Shown piece by piece: positions 12,420 through 22,724 of a stretch of DNA of 64,000 nt. How positions within the stretch are numbered: position 1 is the first letter of the stretch; each line of letters opens with the position of its first letter. Location: the NCBI GenBank assembly GCA_019925795.1, contig CM034315.1:10044001-10108000 (forward strand), written 5' to 3'. The position numbers were made by a program, and so were the translations under genes. The stretch is from Dendrobium chrysotoxum. Its lineage: Eukaryota; Streptophyta; Magnoliopsida; Asparagales; Orchidaceae. The notes under the pieces were generated by a model. It made no database searches, was not told the origin of the DNA, and saw nothing but the letters and a program-made list of their open reading frames with translations.

Positions 12420-12792
12420 GAATCAAAAACCTATCAAAATCAATAGAAATTAAGAGTTCAATTTCTAAATTAATATAATTAGATAAAAAAGTAATTTTTT
12501 TTTAAATAAGAATAACTTACAATGTGAAATCATTGCATCAAAATCATTAACCATAAATAATATCTCAATACTCATTGTAATATCCTTCTTAATTTATCTA
12601 TAAATAAGCTGATAAGAAAATAATCTTTTCATCTTCATAATTATAATTGCTAAAAATGTGCATTCAATTATCACAATCAAAACAGGCAGAGTTTAAACCA
12701 ACCGAATTAGTCGATCAATAAGATGATATATGATCAATTTTCTCATCTTTACTAATGTATGACATATGTCAAAATTTATCGAGAGAGTCTAA
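12420..12792. other. Intergenic DNA, no gene seen
   Basis: AT-rich sequence upstream of eIF1A. Nothing recognisable apart from the promoter motifs listed separately. Confidence 0.5.
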
Positions 12793-12914
12793 GTCTTCGT
12801 TAGGGTTGACTTTCTTTCTGTTTCTTTAAAATAAATTTTTAGTATAAAATTTTTAATTTGTATACTAAAAAATTATTTTAAAAAATAATATGAAAGACGT
12901 TACAAGCGGAGCCT
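12793..12914. mobile_element. MITE family 1, copy c (degenerate)
   Basis: Shares the TTTAGTATAAAATTTTTAAT centre and its inverted partner, a pyrimidine-rich left arm and a GGAGCCT right end with the 8350 and 9885 copies. The left terminus has diverged. Confidence 0.5.
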
Positions 12915-13792
12915 AAATAACTTAATTTTCTCTATTTATTTTAATGCTTAACATAACTAGGGAAATCTTTAGGAGCTATTTTTTGGAATGGTTAATTGAG
13001 ATTTACTCATTACTCAAAATTTAACTTAAATAGTTAAATAATTTTAAATAGTTTTTTCTTGCAAGTAAATATTATAGTTATGGAGCTCACCTTGACATAT
13101 AGCAAGCTCTCATGGAGGCCTGAATCTTTGAAGCTTTTAGTAGAGGTCTCAATAAATAATCTGACCCTATAACTTAACATAAATTCCCATCCCACATCAT
13201 GAGTGTCACATTGTCTATGAAATGTAATGTAAAATAGTTTAATTTATTTAAAGTTTATGAAAAAAATCAAAACTAGTTTTATATCTTAATTTTATTCTGA
13301 TTAAAAAAAAAGGATAAATTTCCAAGTAAATTTAAAAATAGAGTAGATTGCCTCCGACCGCTATCCAATCTCTCTAAAAATAACAAACTATAAAATAAAA
13401 TATATACCTTATTTCATTCTCTTGTTTTCAAAATATTTAGAGCATGCAGTCCATTTTGATCTGTTGGTTAGAAACTTAGACAATCAACTAAGAGGTCTTA
13501 AATTTGAAGCTTATATATATAATGGGTGTCTGAGTTTACGTTTAATTTACTCAAAAGTAAAAAAAAAAATTAAGAATAAAAAAGAGAGGAGATTGGAGAT
13601 AAAGTTAGTCAGATGAAATAGAATAAATGCAGCAATTTAATAATAAATCAAACACAACTATTACTTTTATTTAATTTGCTCCAATTGTCACAGTTAAATA
13701 GATCTTAGCCAATTAAATGAACTGTAATGCTTGCAGTACTTACCTAGTATGAATGATTGACAGAACATATATACAATTTCGAATATTTTTGC
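12915..13792. other. Intergenic DNA, no gene seen
   Basis: AT-rich, no conserved domain. The 64-codon frame at 13422 has no support. Confidence 0.5.
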
Positions 13793-13911
13793 TTTCCTGG
13801 TACAGTTTTCTTATTGCTTTCTAAAACAACTTTTTAAAACACCTTTTTAGTATAAATTTTTTTTTAAAAAAGTGAAAAAATAATGATCAAAAGTTGTATC
13901 AAACGAAGCCT
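13793..13911. mobile_element. MITE family 1, copy d (degenerate)
   Basis: Contains TTTTCTTATTGCTTTCTAAA and TTTTTAGTATAAATTTTT, then a right end AAACGAAGCCT, matching the family plan. The left TIR is eroded. Confidence 0.55.
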
Positions 13912-14541
13912 TTAGCAGCCAAAAATCATGGAACGCTATACTTCTGAAAGAATGGTTTCAAAACTAAACTTGCAAAGCAAACAAACCTAAGTAAAGCCAA
14001 CTTTGACAATTACAAACAAATATTCAAATTCAGAATGACTTCCTGCTGAGAAAATTCCATATCATGACGCCCAAACAAGAAGAAATGGCTACATGGCATC
14101 CTCTTCAACGCACAAGTTTGATTATAATCATAGGAAGAACTAACCTTGATACCAGAGCTACTGCCTACTAAAAAGGTTTTGAACTAATGCAATAAGAGGC
14201 TGTCAAATTGTCCTTCAAAAAAAAAAAAAAAAATCTGGAGCTAAAGTATAAACAGCAAGCAAGAAATGGGAGTGCACGAGAAGCTGATAAAACAAAGTAC
14301 TTGGCGCTTTCTTAAAAATCCTACAGCAATTGGGATTTGTTTGGAAAAATTGGAACATTTTTTTACCTTTTTTTTATAAAGTCTTGCCTTTTCTAAAAAC
14401 AAAAACGTACAAGCCACCACAAAAGCAGCCTTGCTTTTTCTACCACCAAAAACTGCAGAAAAATTATCTCCAATAAAGTCTAAGCAGACTTGGAAGAACC
14501 ATTCACCTTCAGAAAATGTTCGAAGTGAGATTATTGTGACA
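13912..14541. other. Non-coding DNA downstream of the bS18 gene
   Basis: On the minus strand this is the 3' flank of the ribosomal protein gene that stops at 14542, and its 3' UTR probably lies here. No separate gene seen. Confidence 0.5.
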
Positions 14542-15834
14542 TCAACTTCCTCCAGCATCATCTAAGTCCGGGGAAGTAGCACCATTGTATGTGTCGTATT
14601 CAAATTCCTCCTCCTTATCTTCCATGGTTTTCCCGAAGATGAAAGGTTTTGTGCCCATTGTGGTAAAAGGCATAAGCCCTAAGGCACGCGCAGTCTTGAT
14701 CTCCCTTGCAACTTTCCTCTGAGCTTTAGCACTAATCTTGGTCTGTAGAGAGAGCAGCAAGGGAATATAACATAAGCTTCATGCAAGTTTACATAATGCA
14801 TATTATGAAGTAACAGAAAACTATTGCAAAAGCCCTAATTAGCATTTACCTGACTTCTTTTGATGATAATTCCTGCTTCGGTTAGAAATTTGGAAAGAAA
14901 TCTCACATTCTGATAGCAGAAGTATTCATTGTTAGCAGAGAATCATGCAGTAGACAGCATTTGAAAATTTTGAGATTTTTCTGAAGCTTGAAAATGAGAA
15001 CATTGTCAGAAACTTTGATACTGTGCTGTAGTATGAGAATGAAACATAAAGCACGGAATGTATGCCTGTAGAACTATCACGGAACACATGAACTTGATTT
15101 CATGAATAAGGTTGATAATTTTGCTTGAAATTCAAAATTTGCTCAAAACTTGCTATAGTTTTGATTTGAATCCATGAACTCCAAGTTGAGTTATATGCCA
15201 ATATCTCAGCCTGAACTTTTTGTTTAGTTGATTTCGAGTGAATATGGCTTGTTCAAAATGTGATTCAAGCTGATTCAATATATTTATATGCGTATTTGTA
15301 GTTCATTAGTGATTAAATTCTAATCTCACTCACATAGGAATATGATTAGTTCAAGTCAAATCAAAATGAATTTGAGTTTATTAAGAATCAATACTTTAAA
15401 AGTCGAGCCAATCTACTCAGAATGCATTTTTATTTAGGGGCAAGCCCATTTATCTTAAGACTAATTCTACTACTTGAACTCAACTCCATGCCAACCCAAT
15501 AAATGGTAAAAGCAATAAAGATCTACAGCATAAGTAAATCAAAATAGATGACAACACAAATAATTTCAATAAATGACTCCAAAAGAAATTGTTGTTTTTA
15601 TCCAAATAGATTTCATGTGAACCGGATTTTCATCAGATAGGAGTACAAAAAGACAAAATAGGTGATGAAGATCATGTAAATGCTTAAAAAAGTATCAAGC
15701 GATGAAGCCACAAGACAGGCATTAAAATTATAGCTTACCCTGAAATCAGCCTTCTTCAGAACTTCCTTGGTGGTAGTTTCAAATTCTGTTCTTTTAAAAC
15801 TCCTCGGTATTCCAGGTTTTGTAAGATCAAGATC
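14542..15834 (-). CDS. Organellar ribosomal protein bS18, three 3' exons (5' end not found)
   Basis: Bacterial-type small-subunit protein S18, which sits on the 30S platform next to bS6. In plants, nuclear copies serve mitochondria. Three phase-0 exons are visible: 15739-15834 (32 codons, ending KKADFR), 14850-14909 (20 codons, NVRFLSKFLTEAGIIIKRSQ) and 14542-14742 (66 codons plus TGA). Together they carry the S18 core (DFRNVRFLSKFLTEAGIII, then ISAKAQRKVAREIKTARALG and LMPF) and an acidic C-terminal extension, EDKEEEFEYDTY. Every junction has GT/AG. The exon at 15834 is preceded by a good acceptor, so more 5' exons are expected. I find none before the retrotransposon at 19416. They may lie beyond the transposon stack, or the gene may be truncated. 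Confidence 0.88.
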
Positions 15835-18800
15835 CTACAGCCAGCGCCAGCCATTGCAATTAAAGATTGTGTGCAATCATCAACACTAAATGAAATTTCT
15901 AACAAAAAAGATCAATTGATGAGTGCTACAAAAAGTGAAGACGAACCTAAGCATTATGATAGAATCTCCAACTGAAGGGAGGAGTCAAGAATGACAAAGT
16001 AGAAGTAAAAAAATGAAAATTATGAAGTGCCACCAATGAAGTAGAATTTTCAATTATTGGAGGATAAGAAGCAGTTAAATAAAAACCCTATTACATTCTT
16101 GCTTATATGTGGTAAATGCATACTATCATATACACACAACTCTGAATTGAAACAAATGCTTAAAGTAACACAGAGCTTTATGGGACAAGCAAGTGATGTT
16201 AACTGAAGAGGAAATTTTACTTTGAAAATTTGAGGGACTTAGAAACAAGAAAATGATCAAGGTACGGCTATAAGTGAACCAATTCACTCGAAGAATAACC
16301 TGAACTCAGCTCAATTAAAACTCATTCAAATTCGCATAAGTTAGCAATCAAACAAATTTGAACACTATCAAAGTCAAAGGCTAAATGAACCAAGCATAAA
16401 CACAATCTTAACTCATTTATTTATGTTCATGAACTAGATTGTTTGTTGATCAATAAGTACCTTGTTAAAAGTTTGATATTAGGCTCAATGATAGCTTGTA
16501 TATTATTTAATTAATATTTGGTTAAATATAATTTGTTTAATAATATACATTTTTTAATTTAATATCAATAATACTTTAGGATTAATTATCAATCACAAAT
16601 TTATTTTATTAACATGTGTTTATTTATTATTTCTTAATTATATTAATTAATTCAAACACATACTTTTAAAATCTTATTTATTAATATTAATATTTTTTTG
16701 AGAATATTACAGTATAATTTTGATATGAAAAAAGTTTAATATCAAGGCATTAATAATAATTTTAATATTCTGAATCAACTAAATTAGATGTTAATCACTA
16801 TCATTAATTCGTTATCTATGAATCTGCATATTGCTTCGTATTCTTGTAAGTAATTATATTTATATTTTAGCTTTCTATTTTTTTCAGTTTAATTAATCTG
16901 TTATTTGTGTATGTAATCCTTCTCTTATTTCCAATATCAATTAACAAGTTTGTCCGTAATTTGCTCTATGTATTGCCTTCAATTGTAACTTGAATCTTGC
17001 AAGCATACTATAATTTATGGATCAACTTGTTATCCTAATAATAATAGTAATAGAAGATATCTCAATCTTAGTTTGTTGATAGACTAAGGCGTCTTCTCAA
17101 ATTTAGGTTTAGGAGTAATCTTAGGCACAACATTAGGGTCGGGCTAAGCAAGAGGCTTGATGATTTGTCTTCATCATCCATATAATCTGACTTATCACAA
17201 TAATAATCTTTGTAGGCTAACTTAGCATAAAAAATAGATTTTGAACACGTGAAGGTGAATAAAGTTGATGAACTTACTAGAATTGTCATGGATTTCCAAA
17301 ACTTCAAGTTTGAGGAACTAGTGTTTGATAATGCTTGATAATTATGCCAATAAAGAGCATATTTTCACCTATCTCTAATTCATACACATAATAATGTTCC
17401 AAACTTTGATGCTTATACGCTGGATGAAGCTTATCACTAAATTTGTAATGCTGATTACAAAATGCGATGGGAGAATGTATTGGCTCCTCTAGAAAACAAA
17501 AGGGAATCTCAAGAACCACAATTCTATGATAGGAGAGTGGGGTATTGTGGAATAGGGGAGAGAGGAGAGGGATAGATTGTGAGGGGCGAACTAGATGGAT
17601 AGAGACAGGGGAGTGAGCATAAAGATGAGTAAATCTTTTAAATTTCATTCATAGTTCTTACTAAGAAAGCGTCCATGTTTATAAAAATAAGGTATATAAA
17701 TTTAAATTCAAAATAATTTAAAAATTAAAACTAGATAACCCTTAAAAATCCTATCATCCAATTAAGAAATAAAATAAGCGTAAAATTAAATCTAAAGTTC
17801 AAATAAACTCTTAAAAATAATCCAAAATACTAGAATACTCTAGAACTTAGCTAAAATTATTTTTATGCTTTTTAGTGCGTCACATATGCTTCATTGTTGA
17901 AGTGAAGCTCCACTGTGTAGCTATCTTATTAAAGATGGACTACATTTATCCACATTATTAATAAAACTCAAAATTCGACAGTCACCATTTAGTAGATAGA
18001 ATTTCTCCAATCAACTCAACCTGCTGAGTTAATCTTGTTGACATTATAATAATGCCATCAGGAAAATCCAAAGATGGCACACAACACGATTAACATTTTC
18101 CATGTTCATCTTTATGCTAATATATAATCGATTCAAGAAAAGCTCTTTTATAGGTAGGAATAACCAATGATTAAAAATAAATCGAACTGAATGGTTCAAC
18201 CATGAACTAGTCCCCTTGGCTAGTTCAGTTCACCAATAAAATCACTCTAGCATATAACCAGCCAGAACTGGGTAGAGGCGGTGGTTGAACCAGTAAACTA
18301 GCAAACTAGTCATGATTTCATTGAACCGGACAGTTCTTATTATTATGAAATTTAAAAAAAATATTTTTGTATATATTCTATATTTAATGAAATAGCTATT
18401 TTTATTTTTTATCAAATATTTGTATCATTATTACATCATTTAAATAATACCTAAATAATTTATATATTTATTACATCATCTATTACAACCCTGATTGACA
18501 TTTGCACATAGAACATTTTCTTCTTTCATCCCAAGGACCAGTCTAATTCTCATAACTTTCGGAATAGCTAAGACAACTGTATATGAAAAAAGTAGTAAAC
18601 AACCCACACTAAAAAGCATTACAAATATAACAAATTTAGACAACCCAAACCTGTTGTAACTTGTAAGTGTTAGTTTTTCGTACAATTCAATTTGTATCTT
18701 TGACTAGCACAAGCAACTGTCGTGACCCTTGATGTATAACCACATATAAAAATGAATGTAGTATAATATTAAAATTTTTTTTGAAAACTCTAAATTATGT

Positions 18801-19415
18801 CCAAAACTAAAATTTCAAGCTATTTCAGAAGCTTCGCTACAAGACACTAGAATCATAAGCATTATGGTTGCTCCAATCATAAATTATAAGCTCTAAATCA
18901 CCATGCATCAACATAAATGCATGCATACAAATGTATTTATGTGTACACCTACACAGGCCTATAAATATGCCATAAAATACATAAATAATTAGAATCAAGA
19001 TAGTATATAGCTGACCCTCTTTTTACACGTCCTGTTTGACGTAACTACACCAGAATGACACGTGTATAATTGTCAACTGTAGCAGCTTAGCAATAACCAT
19101 TATTGAGAATATAGCTTGTAGAGTTAAGACTAAACCGTTAAAAAAGAGTAGCGCCGCAAGATATTATAAACAAGGCAAATTTTATTATAACTACAATTAA
19201 ACCAATTGTATTGTATGGATCTTGAGTGCAGGGTGGTAAAAAAAACATTGAAAGCTAAATTGATTGTGGCAAAATTTAGTGTTAAGACAAATGTGGCAAA
19301 ATTATGAAGAATAAATTAGAAATGATTATACTAGAGGGATGGTTAGAATAAAATAATTAGTGAAAAATAATTAGGAAAGAAAAATGTAGAACTAAAATAG
19401 CATGGATAGAAGCTG
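15835..19415. other. AT-rich DNA, no exon recognised
   Basis: This would be intron or upstream flank of the bS18 gene on the minus strand. Frames at 17068-17648 (minus) are low-complexity and have no domain. 18180-18330 carries GAACCGG/ACTGGTTC words like those at 2047-2130. Confidence 0.45.
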
Positions 19416-19702
19416 TGATGTGAAACATATGCATGGAAGCAAGAATTGCACATAAGAGATTAATGTAACTATTGAACTTTGCTTACTAATAGTAAACCTA
19501 TTGCGTGCTCAAGTTAATCTTTAAGAATGTGTCATGAGAGATTCGGTAAGAGCAATGGATTACAAGTTGAGATTAGTAGGACTTGCAAAATAATTTTTAA
19601 CAACTACTAAGTAATGCAAATAACAAGTTTAACAAGATCCCCACGTTTAAAATTTAGATCGTTCACCTTGAGGTCCCTCACTCGCTCTCTTAATAGTGGA
19701 GG

Positions 19703-20002
19703 TTAGCGGATGAACGTTGCAAGCACACTTAGCGAAGCCACTAGAAGACAAGTGGCGCGGAGGGTAGTAGTCGCCGGAGAGGTAGCCGGAATTGGAGGAG
19801 GTGGTGGATGACCGTAGATTATCCAACGTCCCTTTGATCTTTGCTCGTCGATCACGTCCACTAAGTCGTATTGGATGCGGTCGATGTATTCCTCAACGGT
19901 GTCGTCGAAATCAAAGCCCACGTCAAAGAAGGGCGATTGGAGGATGTCGACTTGACCTCGATCGTCATGCACGAATCCAAAGTTCCATTCGAGTTCCTCC
20001 AT
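19703..20002 (-). CDS. 99-codon ORF inside the LTR, unknown function
   Basis: I do not recognise it. The ATG at 20002 is in fair context and the first 67 residues are acidic and well mixed in composition (MEELEWNFGFVHDDRGQVDI, later DDTVEEYIDRIQYDLVDVID). They are followed by a proline run and a hydrophobic tail. The composition is unlike the low-complexity LTR around it. It lies in the predicted RNA leader about 1.7 kb after the TATA box. It could be a captured host fragment or chance. Only 19703-19760 is duplicated in the visible part of the other LTR, so conservation cannot be tested here. Confidence 0.3.
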   Translation of the reverse strand: MEELEWNFGFVHDDRGQVDILQSPFFDVGFDFDDTVEEYIDRIQYDLVDVIDEQRSKGRWIIYGHPPPPPIPATSPATTTLRATCLLVASLSVLATFIR

Positions 20003-20379
20003 GCATATTGAAGTGGGGAGGAGAGGGGAAGGAGGTGGCGGGTGGAGAGGGAGGCCGGCGGTTTGGGTAGGGGTGGGGTTTTGGGATGGCGGGAGGAAGA
20101 GAGGGTAGGAGGCTAGGTTTGAGTTGGAAAGCGTTGGGATTAGATAACCTGAAATTAATTTCAGGTTAAGTGAAATTGGAGGGAAACACTTTGAAATTAA
20201 ATTTAAATTTCAAATAGGACTTGGGTAATTATTAGAGAGGGAATTAGGGGAACCATTAATTGTGATTGGGAGTTGATTAGGAGGGAGAAAAGGCAAGGGA
20301 GGGGCCGGCCACATAAAGGAGGAGCAAGATGTCTAGATTCGTTGTATGTGGGCCATGAGGATTAAATGCTAATTGACAT

Positions 20380-20405
20380 CAAATCTGAAATTAATTTCAG
20401 ATTTG
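20380..20405. repeat. 26-bp perfect palindrome
   Basis: Centred on GAAATTAATTTC, this reads identically on both strands for 26 bp. A related 18-bp palindrome, CCTGAAATTAATTTCAGG, lies at 20148-20165. Both sit in LTR sequence transcribed into the RNA leader. Confidence 0.85.
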
Positions 20406-20408
20406 AGT

Positions 20409-21429
20409 AATTAGAGGGAGGTTTCCTAATATTGGGATTTATTAGGGAGGGAACTATTTGAATTCAAATATTGAATTGAATTCAAATTGATAATCCTTCC
20501 TAATGGGGAGAGTTATTTTAGGAAAGTATTTATGGGCTTTGAATTTTGAAAATTTCAAAATCCTTGGAGGGAAATTAGGAAGGCCGGCGGCTTTGGGCTT
20601 GGGAGGAGGGGAACGGTGGGGAGGGGAAGTCCGGCGGCTGGCGGTGGGGTGGCCGGCGGGTTCAGGCGTCCGGGGAGGCCGGTGGTGGGGGAGTGGGGGT
20701 CGGTCCAAGGGGAAAAGGAGGGGGCGGTGAGGTGGGGAAGGAGATGCCGTCGGGTTAGGGGTTGGGGCGGGTGGTTGGAGGTGGAGATGATGGGAAATAG
20801 GGAGGTGACCGGGGGGGGGGGGGGGGGGGGGGGGGAACTAAGAGGAATCGGCGGGTGGGAGGCGGGGAGGAGAAGAAGAATAGATGAAAGAAATAAAAAT
20901 ACAAGGACCACGAACCGAGGACTCTTCCACCGGTTGATGGGTATTTCGCTTGCTCTTACCTTGAGCTCTCTTTCTCTCCTCTAGTGCTCACACAAGATGA
21001 AGAAGAAGGCAAAGGAACAGATTTGATGTCAATTAGAGGGAGGTTTCCTAATATTGGGATTTATTAGGGAGGGAACTATTTGAATTCAAATATTGAATTG
21101 AATTCAAATTGATAATCCTTCCTAATGGGGAGAGTTATTTTAGGAAAGTATTTATGGGCTTTGAATTTTGAAAATTTCAAAATCCTTGGAGGGAAATTAG
21201 GAAGGCCGGCGGCTTTGGGCTTGGGAGGAGGGGAACGGTGGGGAGGGGAAGTCCGGCGGCTGGCGGTGGGGTGGCCGGCGGGTTCAGGCGTCCGGGGAGG
21301 CCGGTGGTGGGGGAGTGGGGGTCGGTCCAAGGGGAAAAGGAGGGGGCGGTGAGGTGGGGAAGGAGATGCCGTCGGGTTAGGGGTTGGGGCGGGTGGTTGG
21401 AGGTGGAGATGATGGGAAATAGGGAGGTG

Positions 21430-21468
<39 letters not shown>

Positions 21469-21652
21469 ACTAAGAGGAATCGGCGGGTGGGAGGCGGGGA
21501 GGAGAAGAAGAATAGATGAAAGAAATAAAAATACAAGGACCACGAACCGAGGACTCTTCCACCGGTTGATGGGTATTTCGCTTGCTCTTACCTTGAGCTC
21601 TCTTTCTCTCCTCTAGTGCTCACACAAGATGAAGAAGAAGGCAAAGGAAATT
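20409..21652. repeat. 622-bp tandem duplication in the LTR with poly-G tracts
   Basis: 20409-21030 is repeated at 21031-21652 almost without change. The main difference is the poly-G run, longer by about 10 bases in the second copy. Both units carry the GC-rich segment with GGCCGGCGG words. Open frames through it on both strands are compositional and not genes. Confidence 0.9.
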
Positions 21653-21694
21653 TTCATTAATCAATCATCCTCTCATACAATGTAAGGGGCCTCA

Positions 21695-21702
21695 TATAAA
21701 TA
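21695..21702 (-). promoter_or_regulatory. TATA box of chromovirus LTR
   Basis: The minus strand reads CTATTTATATGAGGCCCC about 200 bp inside the U3 end. Transcription would start near 21665. A good 5' splice-site word, AAGGTAAGAG, follows near 21593 and is repeated near 20960. Confidence 0.55.
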
Positions 21703-21802
21703 GGCCGAAAGGAAGAAAACAAAATACTAAAATGCCCTCGGGCTACAACATCAAGTGACCACCCATAAGGGTAAAACAGTAAAACTGAAAAAATAAAATA
21801 AA

Positions 21803-22560
21803 CTACTGCATAAAATGACTCAGAATATAAACTCCTGATCGTGGCCGTCGATCTCTGGTGTCTCCGATGGTACACATGTCGAAATCACTGACGATGTCCT
21901 CATCATTCTCCCCAGGTGGGAGAAAACTCGACCCCGTCGAGAAATCATCTATGGAGCTCTCGTACCACTCTAGTAAGTCGGGGTCCAATCTCTGTAGCTC
22001 ATCCCAATCAATCCATCTGTTCTCCGCCTCCGGTTTTCCTGTCCATTGAACTAAATACCTTTGGCGACCACCGTCTTTAGTGGATATGATGTCATCACTA
22101 AGTATTGCCTCAATTTTCTCCGCAATAGGTAAAGTGGGAATATTTGGGAGTGGAGGTAGGCTGGGGTTCTTACTAGGTGGGGTCACACAAGGCTTATTGT
22201 TTAGTAGATTAGTGGGGTTAAACTCTGGACCCTTGAAGGCTACAAGATCTTCGAAATTAAATGTGGGGCTAATGTTAAAACCTTCAGGGAGGTCTAGCAC
22301 ATAAGCATTACTGTTTATTTTGGAAATTATTTTGAAAGGTCCTAAGCTTCTCGCATGTAACTTCTTAACGGTCCCTTGCAGAAACCGCTCCGGACGAGTC
22401 CGAACCACTACAGAATCTCCCACTTTAAATTCTTTAAATCTTTTCTTGCAGTTCGCATTGAGTTTATAGTTAGCGTTGCTTTGTTCAATTCTTATTAATT
22501 TCTTTGTGCAATTCTTGAATATGCGATGCAAATGCGGCATGTTAAATGCGAGATCATGTG
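21803..22560 (-). pseudogene. Integrase C-terminus and chromodomain remnant
   Basis: This is the last part of a chromovirus pol. From about 22545 the minus strand reads an integrase tail (KKRFKEFKVGDSVVVRTRPE, then LGPFKIISKINSNAYVLDLP). A linker follows, then a chromodomain (AEKIEAILSDD, then RYLVQWTGKPEAENRWIDWD). Chromodomains direct integration by reading histone marks. The frame upstream (to 22732) is not pol-like and overlaps the gag stop region. Protease, RT, RNase H and the catalytic DDE domain are therefore missing. The C-terminus runs about 100 nt into the 3' LTR. Confidence 0.85.
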
Positions 22561-22724
22561 CCCAAAATTCAGGAATCAGCAAGATCAATGATATGAGAAA
22601 ATGTGATGCTAGAGACTTGATATGCCTGAAGAATAATTGTGGACTCTCACATATTATTGAACATAGTGGAAGATAACAAACTACAAAGCACACACAATCA
22701 CACATAGATGAAAATAAAGATGGA

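Larger units (their letters stand above)
19416..21905 (-). repeat. 3' LTR of chromovirus derivative (2,490 bp)
   Basis: The left end TGATGTGAAAC repeats at 25273 just inside the PBS, fixing that boundary. The right end CATCA abuts TTCTCCCC, the complement of a GGGGAGAA polypurine tract. The ends form a perfect 5-bp inverted repeat. The LTR contains an internal 622-bp tandem duplication with poly-G tracts, a 26-bp perfect palindrome, a TATA box and a 99-codon ORF. Confidence 0.88.

Noticed and set aside
20454..21543. Proline/glycine-rich ORFs on both strands in the chromovirus LTR
   Set aside because: They come from GC-rich low-complexity sequence and poly-G runs, and are duplicated only because the DNA is.
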